Positions 8,729 to 16,296 of a stretch of 64,000 nt of DNA are shown here, one piece after another. Each line of letters begins with the position of its first letter. Position 1 is the first letter of the stretch. The notes under the pieces were generated by a model. The model was not told the origin of the DNA, ran no database searches, and saw only the letters and a program-made list of their open reading frames with translations. The stretch spans positions 124,001-188,000 of the forward strand of contig JAJNPV010000049.1 of the NCBI GenBank assembly GCA_021155195.1. The letters run 5' to 3'. The DNA is from Ohtaekwangia sp. (GTDB lineage: Bacteria; Bacteroidota; Bacteroidia; Cytophagales; Cyclobacteriaceae). A program made the translations under genes and the position numbers.

Positions 8729-8756
8729 ATGATTTGTTGTTTATGATGTTTAATGA

Positions 8757-10001
8757 TTAATTGGTTTCAACAAGTTTTCCAGCCATTGACATGTTCGTAC
8801 TTACCGGAAGTTTTTTTCCCGTAAGAAGCATATGCCAATACACCCATTTGAAAGCCAGTTTGCCGTAATGATTTGCGCGGGTTACTTTCAGTAAATCCAT
8901 TGGGCCAACTACGGCAAAGGGAAATTTTCCGGGCAATGGTTCAGTGTCATAATTAAAATCAATTAAAGTGCCTTTGCCATAACCGGTTTCAATAAAGCAG
9001 TTAGCGTGACCATCGAACTTGTGAGTCAGCGGTTCATTAATGATATAACTTAAAATATTCTCGGTAAGAATTTCAGCCTCAAAGTGTGCCACAGAGCCAG
9101 CTTTAGATGCGGGAACATTTGTAGCATCTCCTATCACAAACATGTTTTCATATTTCTTAGACTGAAGCGTATGTTTATCAGTCGGAATAAAATTCAAACC
9201 ATCTTCATCACCCAGATTGCTTTCTTCGATCACAGCATCTCCTTTATTCACTGGAACTGAAACCAGTAAATCAAAAGGAACTTCTTTATCATCATAAGAA
9301 ATCAAAACCTTGCGTTCATTGTCTACGCGTTGGAGATAGAAATCAGGAATTACATGAATGTTCTTCTCATCCATCAACTTGTTTAACATCTCAGTAGCCT
9401 TAGGTTTGGTAAAAGCTCCTGATAGTGGCGTCACATAATAGATTTCAACCTTATCGCGCATTCCCTTTTCAGTAAAGTAAGCATCAGCCAGAAAAGTAAA
9501 CTCTAGCGGAGCAACGGGGCATTTGATTAATGTCTCTGCTAAATTGATTACTAACTTTCCGCCTTGCCAGGTTTCCAGTTTTTTAGCGAGCTTGGTGGTG
9601 CCTTCAAACGTATAAAAATCAAAAATATCTTTATACCAAAGTTCTCCCTTAAGGCCCTCCGTTTCTTCAGGCACTGGAATAGTCCCGGTAGCTACTACCA
9701 AAACATCATAGTTTAGAATAGAACCACTGGCAAGAGAAACTTGATTCTTTTCAGGTTCAATCTTCTTAACTGTGTCTATCACAAAGTTGACACCGATTGG
9801 AATAAATTCTCGTTTAGGTTTAATAACGTCCTCTGGTTGATACACACCAAAGGGTATAAAAAGAAATCCGGGTTGATAATAATGATCTTCATCCTTATCA
9901 ACGATTGTAATCTCCCAAAGATTTTTATTGAGATTCTTATAAAGTTTGTTGGCCATCATAGTCCCTGCTGTGCCAGCCCCTAGTATGAGTAACTTTTTCA
10001 T
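8757..10001 (-). CDS. SQR-like FAD/NAD(P)-binding oxidoreductase
   Basis: A 414-residue flavoprotein related to sulfide:quinone oxidoreductases. It starts with the dinucleotide-binding G-A-G-T-A-G loop and has a second nucleotide region around V-V-A-T-G-T. An N-V-P-A-S-K-A-G segment (near 320) follows the FAD-binding G-D-A-T. Cysteines lie near residues 161 (I-K-C-P-V-A-P-L) and 334 (H-A-N-C-F), the places where SQRs carry two of their redox cysteines; the third is not evident. The C-terminal aromatic, basic helix could dock to the membrane. The ATG at 10001 is preferred over the one at 10040, which would lie upstream of the -7 element. It leads the sulfur cluster, so sulfide or persulfide oxidation is plausible but inferred. 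Confidence 0.8.
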   Translation of the reverse strand: MKKLLILGAGTAGTMMANKLYKNLNKNLWEITIVDKDEDHYYQPGFLFIPFGVYQPEDVIKPKREFIPIGVNFVIDTVKKIEPEKNQVSLASGSILNYDVLVVATGTIPVPEETEGLKGELWYKDIFDFYTFEGTTKLAKKLETWQGGKLVINLAETLIKCPVAPLEFTFLADAYFTEKGMRDKVEIYYVTPLSGAFTKPKATEMLNKLMDEKNIHVIPDFYLQRVDNERKVLISYDDKEVPFDLLVSVPVNKGDAVIEESNLGDEDGLNFIPTDKHTLQSKKYENMFVIGDATNVPASKAGSVAHFEAEILTENILSYIINEPLTHKFDGHANCFIETGYGKGTLIDFNYDTEPLPGKFPFAVVGPMDLLKVTRANHYGKLAFKWVYWHMLLTGKKLPVSTNMSMAGKLVETN

Positions 10002-10025
10002 AGTCTTCTGGTTTAATTGGTGATA

Positions 10026-10033
10026 CAAAGGTA
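10026..10033 (-). promoter_or_regulatory. -7 promoter element of the sulfur-relay cluster
   Basis: On the minus strand this reads TACCTTTG, an exact match to TAnnTTTG, 25 bases upstream of the ATG at 10001. No TTG lies at the -33 spacing, which would fit an activator-dependent or otherwise regulated promoter. Confidence 0.6.
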
Positions 10034-10043
10034 TCTGCATACA

Positions 10044-10055
10044 CGCTCATGAGCG
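10044..10055. promoter_or_regulatory. 12-bp perfect palindrome in the -33 region of the sulfur cluster
   Basis: CGCTCATGAGCG is a perfect palindrome 11 bases upstream of the -7 element, where the -33 box should be. This is a plausible repressor or activator site; the binding protein is unknown. Confidence 0.4.
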
Positions 10056-10102
10056 ATGATGATCCTCAAGGGCGGTTATGATCTTAGTCACAATTAAAGG
10101 AT

Positions 10103-10128
10103 AGTTGTGTAACCTATGTTACACAACT
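10103..10128. promoter_or_regulatory. Operator-like inverted repeat upstream of the sulfur cluster
   Basis: Perfect 11-bp arms AGTTGTGTAAC and GTTACACAACT (10103-10113, 10118-10128) surround CTAT. The TGTAAC-N4-GTTACA core has the geometry of Crp/Fnr-family sites. It lies about 95 bases upstream of the probable transcription start. It is not followed by a T run, so it is unlikely to be a terminator. Confidence 0.6.
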
Positions 10129-10228
10129 CGGCTATTCCTGAGGAAACGATAAGGTTTGAGAGGAGAAAATTTCTCAGCCGTGTTGCAAACAGATCTAAAC
10201 GATTCAAATTGAAAAGACTGGTTACAAA

Positions 10229-10257
10229 AAAACCTCTACGGTACTTGCAGAGGTTTT
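10229..10257 (-). terminator. Terminator of the DUF1080 gene
   Basis: AAAACCTCT (10229-10237) pairs with AGAGGTTTT (10249-10257). The preceding A run gives a U tract on the minus strand, about 20 bases past the stop codon of the gene ending at 10278. Confidence 0.8.
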
Positions 10258-10277
10258 AGTTGTTAAAATTTTTTTTG

Positions 10278-11234
10278 TTATTTAATCGGAGTAATAATAA
10301 TATTTCGGTAATCGATAGGACCATGGTCGCCTTGCATCATGATAGGTCCCGGCTCGCCTTCTTTGCTATCAATAGCGCCACCTGTAATACCAGGAATCTC
10401 CTGATTGTAAATGATGGTTTTGTTATTACCTACAACCGTCACCATTCTTCCTCGTAATGTAATGTCGTACGATTGCCACTCCCCTGGATTTTTTGCAACC
10501 ATTTCGCTGGGCGGAAGAAATCCATAAATAGCTCCGAGATATCCAACTCCCGGCTCTAATCCCTTATCATCTTCAATTTGAACTTCGTATCGGCCACGCA
10601 GATAAACTCCGCTGTTGCTTCCTTTAGAATATCGAAACTCGATATGCAATTTAAAATCGGTGAAGGTTTGATCACTGATTAAGTTGGCTCCCGATTTTAA
10701 GCTTCTTAAAATTCCATCCTCCACTTTCCACTGATTTTCGCCCATCGCGTGCCAACCTTTCAAATCAACACCATTAAACAATGTTATAGGTTCACCATAT
10801 ACCGGCTCACCCTCTCTTTTTAATAAAGGAGCGCGAACAGCTGTCCACGTGTATTTCTTTCCATCTACATAAATCATACTACCCGATAAACCAGTCGCAG
10901 TGATTACACCTTCAAATTCAAGGTCACGAGTTTCTTGTTCCCACTGGGGTGGGATGGTGAAAGAAAATTTTCCGTCCTTGAAATTCACTTTAGAAATTGG
11001 GCGGGCACTGCCATTTAAGAATACAAACCGTCCTACTAAAGTCCTTACGCCAGAGTGTTGAACTTCTAGCCATGATGGCGATTCCTTTCCATTCATGGTA
11101 AGCGTTATATCCCAGCGACCTTCCAGAACTTTTGTGTCTTGAGCAAAGCTGCTAGTGGTTGATACTGTGACCAGAAAAAAGAATGCAAGGGCATTCATTC
11201 TTATCTTCGAAACCTTAATTGACATCGTTTTCAT
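10278..11234 (-). CDS. Secreted DUF1080 (3-keto-disaccharide hydrolase-like) protein
   Basis: A 318-residue exported protein. A signal peptide (hydrophobic core, cleavage near S-S-F-A-Q) is followed by a small beta domain (about 35-130) and then a concanavalin-like DUF1080 fold (about 145-318). The fold is marked by L-F-N-G-x-D-L-K-G-W, the F-K-L-H-I-E-F-R-Y strand, S-N-S-G-V-Y-L-R-G and a closing G-P-I-M-M-Q-G-D-H-G-P-I-x-Y-R-N-I. DUF1080 proteins include 3-keto-disaccharide hydrolases and are abundant in Bacteroidota and Planctomycetes; substrates usually cannot be told from sequence. The ATG at 11225 is an alternative start. It is transcribed after metG with a 30-base gap. Confidence 0.85.
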   Translation of the reverse strand: MKTMSIKVSKIRMNALAFFFLVTVSTTSSFAQDTKVLEGRWDITLTMNGKESPSWLEVQHSGVRTLVGRFVFLNGSARPISKVNFKDGKFSFTIPPQWEQETRDLEFEGVITATGLSGSMIYVDGKKYTWTAVRAPLLKREGEPVYGEPITLFNGVDLKGWHAMGENQWKVEDGILRSLKSGANLISDQTFTDFKLHIEFRYSKGSNSGVYLRGRYEVQIEDDKGLEPGVGYLGAIYGFLPPSEMVAKNPGEWQSYDITLRGRMVTVVGNNKTIIYNQEIPGITGGAIDSKEGEPGPIMMQGDHGPIDYRNIIITPIK

Positions 11235-11264
11235 GGTTATATTTTTAATCTAATCTCCAACTAT

Positions 11265-13373
11265 TTACCTCACCCCCGCCCCCGCAGTCACATCACTCGC
11301 AGGCGCCACCAACTTCAACGCACCATCTTTATCCTCCGCCATCAAAATCATTCCTTGCGATTCAACACCCATAATTTTTCGGGGTGCGAGGTTTACTAAA
11401 ATTGTGACTTGTTTTCCAATTACTTCTTCGGGTGAAAAATGTTCGGCAATGCCACTCATAACGGTGCGTTTATCAATGCCGGTATCTACTTCCAGTTTCA
11501 ACAATTTTTTGGATTTCTCTACCCGCTCCGCTTTTAAAATTTTACCAATGCGAATATCCATTTTTGAAAACTCATCGAAGGTAACTTCCGCTTTAGCGGG
11601 ATTAGCGGGTTGACTTTCCAATTCCATTGTACGTTTTTTATCAAAAAGTTTTTTTACCTGTGCTTCAATAACTGCATCTTCAATTTTTTCAAATAACAAG
11701 GGCGCCTCGGTTAATAAGGTGCCAGCCTTTAACACATCTGCGTTTCCTGCCTGTTGCCAGGATAGATCAGACACGCCTAATAAGTCCTTTAGTTTTCTGG
11801 AGGTAAACGGTAAGAATGGCTCACCTACAATAGAAAGTGAAGCTGCAATTTGAAGCGATACATTTAAGATAGTCCCTACCCGATCCAAATCAGTCTTGGC
11901 TAACTTCCAAGGCTCCGTTTCAGCCAAATACTTATTGCCAGTGCGCGCCAAATCAATAAAGTTGGCCGTTGCTTCCCTGAACCGAAAGGCTTCAATAGAG
12001 GCTGCAATTTTTACTGGGAAGTCTTTTAAATCTGCCAACGCCTTTTTATCCAAGTCAGAAAGATCCTTTTGTACAGGAACTCTCCCCTCAAAATATTTCT
12101 GCGTAAGCACCACCGCGCGGTTCACAAAATTTCCAAAAATGGCAACTAACTCATTATTATTCTTGGCTTGGAAATCTTTCCATGTAAACTCACTGTCCTT
12201 TGCTTCAGGTAAATTAGTAAGCAACGCATAGCGCAACACGTCCGGCTTATCCGGAAAATCTTCCAGGTATTCATGCATTTCTATTGACCAACCCCGACTA
12301 GTAGACATCTTGTCGTCTTCCAGATTCATAAACTCATTGGCCGGAACATTATCAGGCACAATGAATTCGCCCGTTGCTTTTAGCATCACCGGAAAAATGA
12401 TGCAATGGAAAACGATATTATCCTTTCCAATAAAATGAATTAAACGCGTGTCCTCATCTTGCCAGTATTTTTTCCAATCCTCTTTACCAACATTTTCAAA
12501 TTTACGTTGTGGCGTTGCAAACTTTAGGTTCCCCGAATGGACTTCATCAAACAAAGCGCGTGTGGCTGAGATGTAACCTATGGGTGCATCGAACCAAACG
12601 TATAATACTTTACCATCGGCATCGGGTAACGGAACTTTAATACCCCAATCCAAATCGCGTGTCATGGCGCGAGGCTGCAATCCCTCCTCAATCCAGGACT
12701 TGCATTGCCCATACACATTGGGCTTCCAATCTTGTTGATGCGATTTTAATATCCACTCTCGCAACCACGGTTCATAATTTTCGAGCGGCAAGTACCAATG
12801 CTTGGTAGGTTTTAAAATTGGCGGTTTATCACTTAGTGTGGAGCGTGGATTAATCAACTCGCGTGGACTTAATGTTGAACCGCATTTCTCGCACTGATCG
12901 CCATAGGCATTTGTATGACCACAGGTTGGGCACGTGCCAACAATATACCGATCGGCCAAAAATACATTAGCCTCTTCATCAAAATATTGTTCGGAGGTCT
13001 CCTCTGTAAATAATCCCTTATTATAGAGATTCAAAAAAATCTCTTGTGAAGTTTGATGATGAATCGGCTCGCTGGTTCGGTGATAAATATCAAAAGACAT
13101 TCCCAACTTATGGAAACAATCGCGGATCAATGCGTCATACTTATCGATAATGGCTTTTGAAGTGGTGCCCTCTTTAAGAGCCTGGTTTGGAATAGCCGTT
13201 CCGTGTTCATCGCTGCCACAAATAAAAACCACGTCTTTTCCCATCAGTCGCAGATACCTGGCATACACATCAGATGGGATGTAGGCACCCGCTAAATGGC
13301 CAATATGTTTTGGCCCATTTACATAGGGTAATGCAGCTGTAACTGTATATCGCTTAACGGATTTTTCACTCAT
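11265..13373 (-). CDS. metG: Methionyl-tRNA synthetase with C-terminal tRNA-binding domain
   Basis: A 702-residue class I synthetase that charges tRNA-Met. The H-I-G-H motif is at residues 23-26 and K-M-S-T-S near 354. A knuckle with four cysteines (C-P-T-C-G ... C-E-K-C-G) near 148-165 matches the zinc-binding connective-peptide type. The anticodon-binding helical domain is followed by a C-terminal EMAPII/Trbp111-like OB fold (about 595-702, F-x-K-M-D-I-R-I-G-K-I), which promotes dimerisation and tRNA binding in the family. The first ATG is used. Confidence 0.97.
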   Translation of the reverse strand: MSEKSVKRYTVTAALPYVNGPKHIGHLAGAYIPSDVYARYLRLMGKDVVFICGSDEHGTAIPNQALKEGTTSKAIIDKYDALIRDCFHKLGMSFDIYHRTSEPIHHQTSQEIFLNLYNKGLFTEETSEQYFDEEANVFLADRYIVGTCPTCGHTNAYGDQCEKCGSTLSPRELINPRSTLSDKPPILKPTKHWYLPLENYEPWLREWILKSHQQDWKPNVYGQCKSWIEEGLQPRAMTRDLDWGIKVPLPDADGKVLYVWFDAPIGYISATRALFDEVHSGNLKFATPQRKFENVGKEDWKKYWQDEDTRLIHFIGKDNIVFHCIIFPVMLKATGEFIVPDNVPANEFMNLEDDKMSTSRGWSIEMHEYLEDFPDKPDVLRYALLTNLPEAKDSEFTWKDFQAKNNNELVAIFGNFVNRAVVLTQKYFEGRVPVQKDLSDLDKKALADLKDFPVKIAASIEAFRFREATANFIDLARTGNKYLAETEPWKLAKTDLDRVGTILNVSLQIAASLSIVGEPFLPFTSRKLKDLLGVSDLSWQQAGNADVLKAGTLLTEAPLLFEKIEDAVIEAQVKKLFDKKRTMELESQPANPAKAEVTFDEFSKMDIRIGKILKAERVEKSKKLLKLEVDTGIDKRTVMSGIAEHFSPEEVIGKQVTILVNLAPRKIMGVESQGMILMAEDKDGALKLVAPASDVTAGAGVR

Positions 13374-13460
13374 AGTAGAATTCTGAAGAACAAGACTACA
13401 AAGATGCTAAATGGCAAGGAATATCCTGACTGCTGGGTAAGAATTAAACGGTAGTTTTCC

Positions 13461-15710
13461 CTAGATAAAATCTTCCTCGTCATCTTCCTGACTGCCTCTT
13501 TCTTTCCGCTCCCGCTCACGTTTCGCTTTCTCTATCAGACGCTGCTCTTCCAATGCTTTTCGTTTGGCAAGTATAGGATTGATATCTCCCGGAAGGAGCA
13601 CCAAAAATTTCGAACCTTTATCAGATGTTTCTAAAAGTTTTACCCCACCCCCCAATCGCTGAGACGCTAATTTGGTTAAGTACAATCCAATTCCCCCCGT
13701 CTCCGATCGCTCCGAAGCGCGAACAAACAAATGAAAAATCTCATCCTTATCCACGGAGTTAATACCAATACCATTATCCTCCACATAAATTTTAACGTTA
13801 CCGCGCTTGCCCTTGCTTATCCTTACCTTAACATATGGATTAATTCTCTCTGAGGTGTTATAAAACTTAATTCCATTATCGATCAAATTTTCGAGTATCA
13901 TTTTTACAAGCCGTATGTCAGAAGTAAGAGCAACATCGGGATCAATGGAGTAATCTATCTTTAACCGGGAGGGGATTCCTTTTTCCTTTTCAAAAGCAAT
14001 CACCTCGTCAATAGCAAACTCCAAATTTATTTTTGAGGCTTCTATCTCGATATGGTTAACTTGATTTACTACCAACAAACGGGTAAGGATGGCATTTAGC
14101 TTAGCCGCAGTAAGGTCTAGTCTTTTCAGATAGTCTTGCGCGAGTTCGTCCTTTACATCCATCATGGCCACATTGCAAACACCCTTTAAAGTAACTAAAG
14201 GTCCGCGTAAATCGTGAGAGGTGCGATACACAAAATTATCCAGTTCATCATTTACCTGAATGAGTGTTTCATTGGTATCAAATAAATCTTGTGTTTTCTC
14301 CTGCACGCGATGATCCAATTCTTCGTTGGTGACTGTAAGTTGTTTATTCTGCTCTTCAATTACTCGTTTGGCTTCGCTAAGGGCTGCGTTATGGATATGC
14401 TGTCTTCGGTTTGCCCATAACAAGACTAAGGCGAGAACAATAATCAATGCGGCAACTAAAACAATAAAAAAGTATTGAAGTCGCTGCCGTTGAATCTGTT
14501 CATCCTTTAGTTTGATATTTTCTGCATTGAGTCTAATTGTTTTGAGATTTTCGCGATTCTCATAGTTGGTTTGAATTCTTGCTAAATTCTTAATGAGATC
14601 GCCACTATAAATACTGTCCTTTAACTTAATGTAACGATCTTGAAACAATGCCGCATTTTGATAATCTAACGTTAAATTATACGTTAGTGCCGATTCCTTA
14701 TAGACAGATATTAATGCTTCAGTATATTCAGACCCCTGCGCCAAATCATTTGCTTCATTTAAATATTCAAGACTCTCTTTATAGTTGCGCAAACTACGCT
14801 CAATCCTAGCAAGGCCAATTAGATTCTCAATTGAATACCTTATGTCATTCAGTTTTTTTGAAAGTTCTAGAGATCTTATAAACTTTGTTCTGGCAACCTC
14901 ACTCTTATTCAGCGTAAAATAAGCTGTGCCCAGCCCATAATTACCTTCCTTCAATACTGCATCAGAGCAGTTCATGCTACACACATCAAGTGCTTCATTA
15001 AACGAAGCAATAGCATCATTTGGTCTACCTAACGAATTGTACGTCAATCCCAGATTAATCAAAATTCTCTCCAAATTAACTTTGTCATTCAATTCTCTTT
15101 TGATTTCTAACGATTGAAGGTAATAGTCCAATGCTTTTTCGTAGTCACGAAGTTTAAAATAGACAATACCAATATTATTTCGAGAAGTACCTATTGACTT
15201 TTTATCACCTTCAGTTTCTCTAATCTCTAATGACTTTAAATGATAGCTTAACGAGGAATCATAGTTACCACGATACATATAAGCTATGCCCGCATTATTT
15301 AGTAGAAACTTCAACTTACTTCTAAGCTCAGGATATCGTTTCTGATTTCTGAGTGCAATTCCAATAACCTTATTTAAAATTAAGATCACTTCATCATTTC
15401 GTCCTAAATCGTCCAACGAATAGGCAATCATTCTTCCTCCTTCAACAATCCTAACACTATCTCCAATGGCCTCAGCTTGATGGTAGGCAAGCTGAGCATA
15501 TCCAAGTGCGGCCTCATAATCTGTTTTGTTTGTTTGGTTAAACAGTTTGGTTAAAATATTAAACCTCATTGTGTCCTTGGCAGAAACCAACAACCGTTTT
15601 AGTGAATCAATTTTATTCTCACCCTGAGAGAAGCCTGAACTTGCAACACTCATGGTTAATAGTATAATACTAAAAGTTAATCGATTTAAAGATTTAAGGC
15701 ACGTATGCAA
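13461..15710 (-). CDS. TPR-containing membrane sensor histidine kinase
   Basis: A 749-residue kinase. An N-terminal signal peptide is followed by about 350 residues of tetratricopeptide repeats (for example A-x-x-x-x-G-x-x-Y-x-x-L-G-R), probably outside the cytoplasmic membrane. A transmembrane helix lies near 408-430, then a coiled coil and a HisKA-like helix with S-H-D-L-R-G (His near 498). The HATPase domain has E-N-L-I-D-N-G-I-K-F (near 607), V-E-D-N-G-I-G-I and G-G-I-G-L-Y-L-T-K. No receiver domain or partner regulator gene is adjacent. The start is TTG at 15710: a stop lies 11 codons upstream and no ATG precedes the signal peptide. It is divergent from three tiny exported peptide genes, so peptide sensing by the TPR region is possible (inference). 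Confidence 0.85.
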   Translation of the reverse strand: MHTCLKSLNRLTFSIILLTMSVASSGFSQGENKIDSLKRLLVSAKDTMRFNILTKLFNQTNKTDYEAALGYAQLAYHQAEAIGDSVRIVEGGRMIAYSLDDLGRNDEVILILNKVIGIALRNQKRYPELRSKLKFLLNNAGIAYMYRGNYDSSLSYHLKSLEIRETEGDKKSIGTSRNNIGIVYFKLRDYEKALDYYLQSLEIKRELNDKVNLERILINLGLTYNSLGRPNDAIASFNEALDVCSMNCSDAVLKEGNYGLGTAYFTLNKSEVARTKFIRSLELSKKLNDIRYSIENLIGLARIERSLRNYKESLEYLNEANDLAQGSEYTEALISVYKESALTYNLTLDYQNAALFQDRYIKLKDSIYSGDLIKNLARIQTNYENRENLKTIRLNAENIKLKDEQIQRQRLQYFFIVLVAALIIVLALVLLWANRRQHIHNAALSEAKRVIEEQNKQLTVTNEELDHRVQEKTQDLFDTNETLIQVNDELDNFVYRTSHDLRGPLVTLKGVCNVAMMDVKDELAQDYLKRLDLTAAKLNAILTRLLVVNQVNHIEIEASKINLEFAIDEVIAFEKEKGIPSRLKIDYSIDPDVALTSDIRLVKMILENLIDNGIKFYNTSERINPYVKVRISKGKRGNVKIYVEDNGIGINSVDKDEIFHLFVRASERSETGGIGLYLTKLASQRLGGGVKLLETSDKGSKFLVLLPGDINPILAKRKALEEQRLIEKAKRERERKERGSQEDDEEDFI
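15685..15698. promoter_or_regulatory. Operator-like palindrome, copy 1 (inside kinase 5' end)
   Basis: TTTAAA-GA-TTTAAG is a 14-base near-palindrome overlapping codons 5-9 of the kinase. Thirteen bases (15686-15698) are the exact reverse complement of the copy at 15813-15825. Confidence 0.35.
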
Positions 15711-15812
15711 GCTATATGAAGTTAAAAATGAAATTAATTTCTATTTGGCCATCAAATTTGCCCTACAATTTAACAGTAAACAAACCAATATAAAAAACGT
15801 CATACCCTAAAT

Positions 15813-15826
15813 CTTAAATCTTTAAG
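15813..15826. promoter_or_regulatory. Operator-like palindrome, copy 2 (before first peptide gene)
   Basis: CTTAAA-TC-TTTAAG has perfect 6-bp arms around 2 bases, ending 4 bases before the ATG of the first small peptide gene. It repeats the site in the kinase 5' end. AT-richness lowers confidence. Confidence 0.35.
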
Positions 15827-15830
15827 CACC

Positions 15831-15959
15831 ATGAAAAAACTATTTTATCTATTACTTTTTATCACGCTTACTTCCGCCTCAATCACTGCCTGTACTGAAG
15901 AAGAGGTAAAGCCTCAAACTGAAGCTCCGAATGGAGGTGGTAGCCCAATCAAAGAATAA
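15831..15959 (+). CDS. Small lipoprotein peptide, copy 1 (42 aa)
   Basis: A 42-residue open frame from ATG to TAA, not matching any family I recognise. It starts M-K-K with a Leu/Phe-rich hydrophobic core and has a lipobox-like S-I-T-A-C with Cys at residue 21. That leaves a mature peptide of 22 residues: acidic (T-E-E-E), then Pro/Asn/Gly-rich, ending N-G-G-G-S-P-I-K-E. Support for real coding comes from the second copy downstream: all but one of seven nucleotide differences are synonymous and the mature part is identical. It is the first gene after the divergent TPR kinase. Lipid anchoring and a role as signal or precursor are inferred. Confidence 0.75.
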   Translation: MKKLFYLLLFITLTSASITACTEEEVKPQTEAPNGGGSPIKE

Positions 15960-15991
15960 TTAATTCCACAACACACTAAAACCTTATACAA

Positions 15992-16120
15992 ATGAAAAAA
16001 TTATTATACCTACTGCTTTTTATCACACTTACTTCCGCCTCAATTACTGCCTGTACTGAAGAAGAGGTAAAGCCTCAAACTGAAGCTCCGAATGGAGGTG
16101 GTAGCCCAATCAAAGAATAA
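15992..16120 (+). CDS. Small lipoprotein peptide, copy 2 (42 aa)
   Basis: A near-identical paralogue of the preceding gene, differing in protein only by Leu for Phe at residue 5. It has the same signal peptide, lipobox Cys 21 and mature 22-residue peptide ending G-G-G-S-P-I-K-E. It lies 32 bases after the first copy on the same strand, so the two are probably co-transcribed. Two copies of the same product suggest dosage, a recent duplication, or gene conversion that keeps the mature part uniform. Confidence 0.75.
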   Translation: MKKLLYLLLFITLTSASITACTEEEVKPQTEAPNGGGSPIKE

Positions 16121-16140
16121 AATCTAATAATCCTTCTAAT

Positions 16141-16296
16141 ATGAAAACTAAAACAATAATCTTTATTAGTGCGGCTGTAGTTGTATTATCAACTACCCTT
16201 GCATTTCAAACATCAAATGAAAAAGTTACGAGTTCAAAAGATGCAAAAAGCATAACAGCTTCTAATAAATCTGGCGGCTTCGCATTGAAAGAATGA
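16141..16296 (+). CDS. Small exported peptide (51 aa), third of the cluster
   Basis: A 51-residue open frame 20 bases after the second lipoprotein copy. It starts M-K-T-K-T with a hydrophobic segment (I-I-F-I-S-A-A-V-V-V-L) and a probable signal peptidase I site near T-L-A-F; there is no Cys, so it is not a lipoprotein. The mature part is Ser/Lys-rich and ends S-G-G-F-A-L-K-E. The tail aligns with the lipopeptide tail G-G-G-S-P-I-K-E as G-G-x-x-[I/L]-K-E. No family is recognised. No modification enzyme or exporter is next to it. Confidence 0.65.
   Translation: MKTKTIIFISAAVVVLSTTLAFQTSNEKVTSSKDAKSITASNKSGGFALKE

Larger units (their letters stand above)
15831..16120 (+). repeat. Tandem duplication of a 129-bp small peptide gene
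   Basis: Two copies (15831-15959, 15992-16120) with a 161-bp period are identical at 122 of 129 positions. All seven differences fall in the first 18 codons. The last 75 bases, covering the end of the signal peptide and the whole mature peptide, are identical. The sequences flanking each copy are not alike, so only the gene is shared. Confidence 0.9.

Noticed and set aside
8757..10040. Start of the SQR-like protein at the ATG at 10040
   Set aside because: That start is upstream of the -7 element at 10026-10033 and adds 13 residues before the nucleotide-binding strand that normally begins the family.
10103..10128. Inverted repeat as a terminator of the sulfur cluster or an upstream gene
   Set aside because: It lies upstream of the minus-strand cluster, has no T run on either side, and the nearest gene end has its own terminator at 10229-10257.
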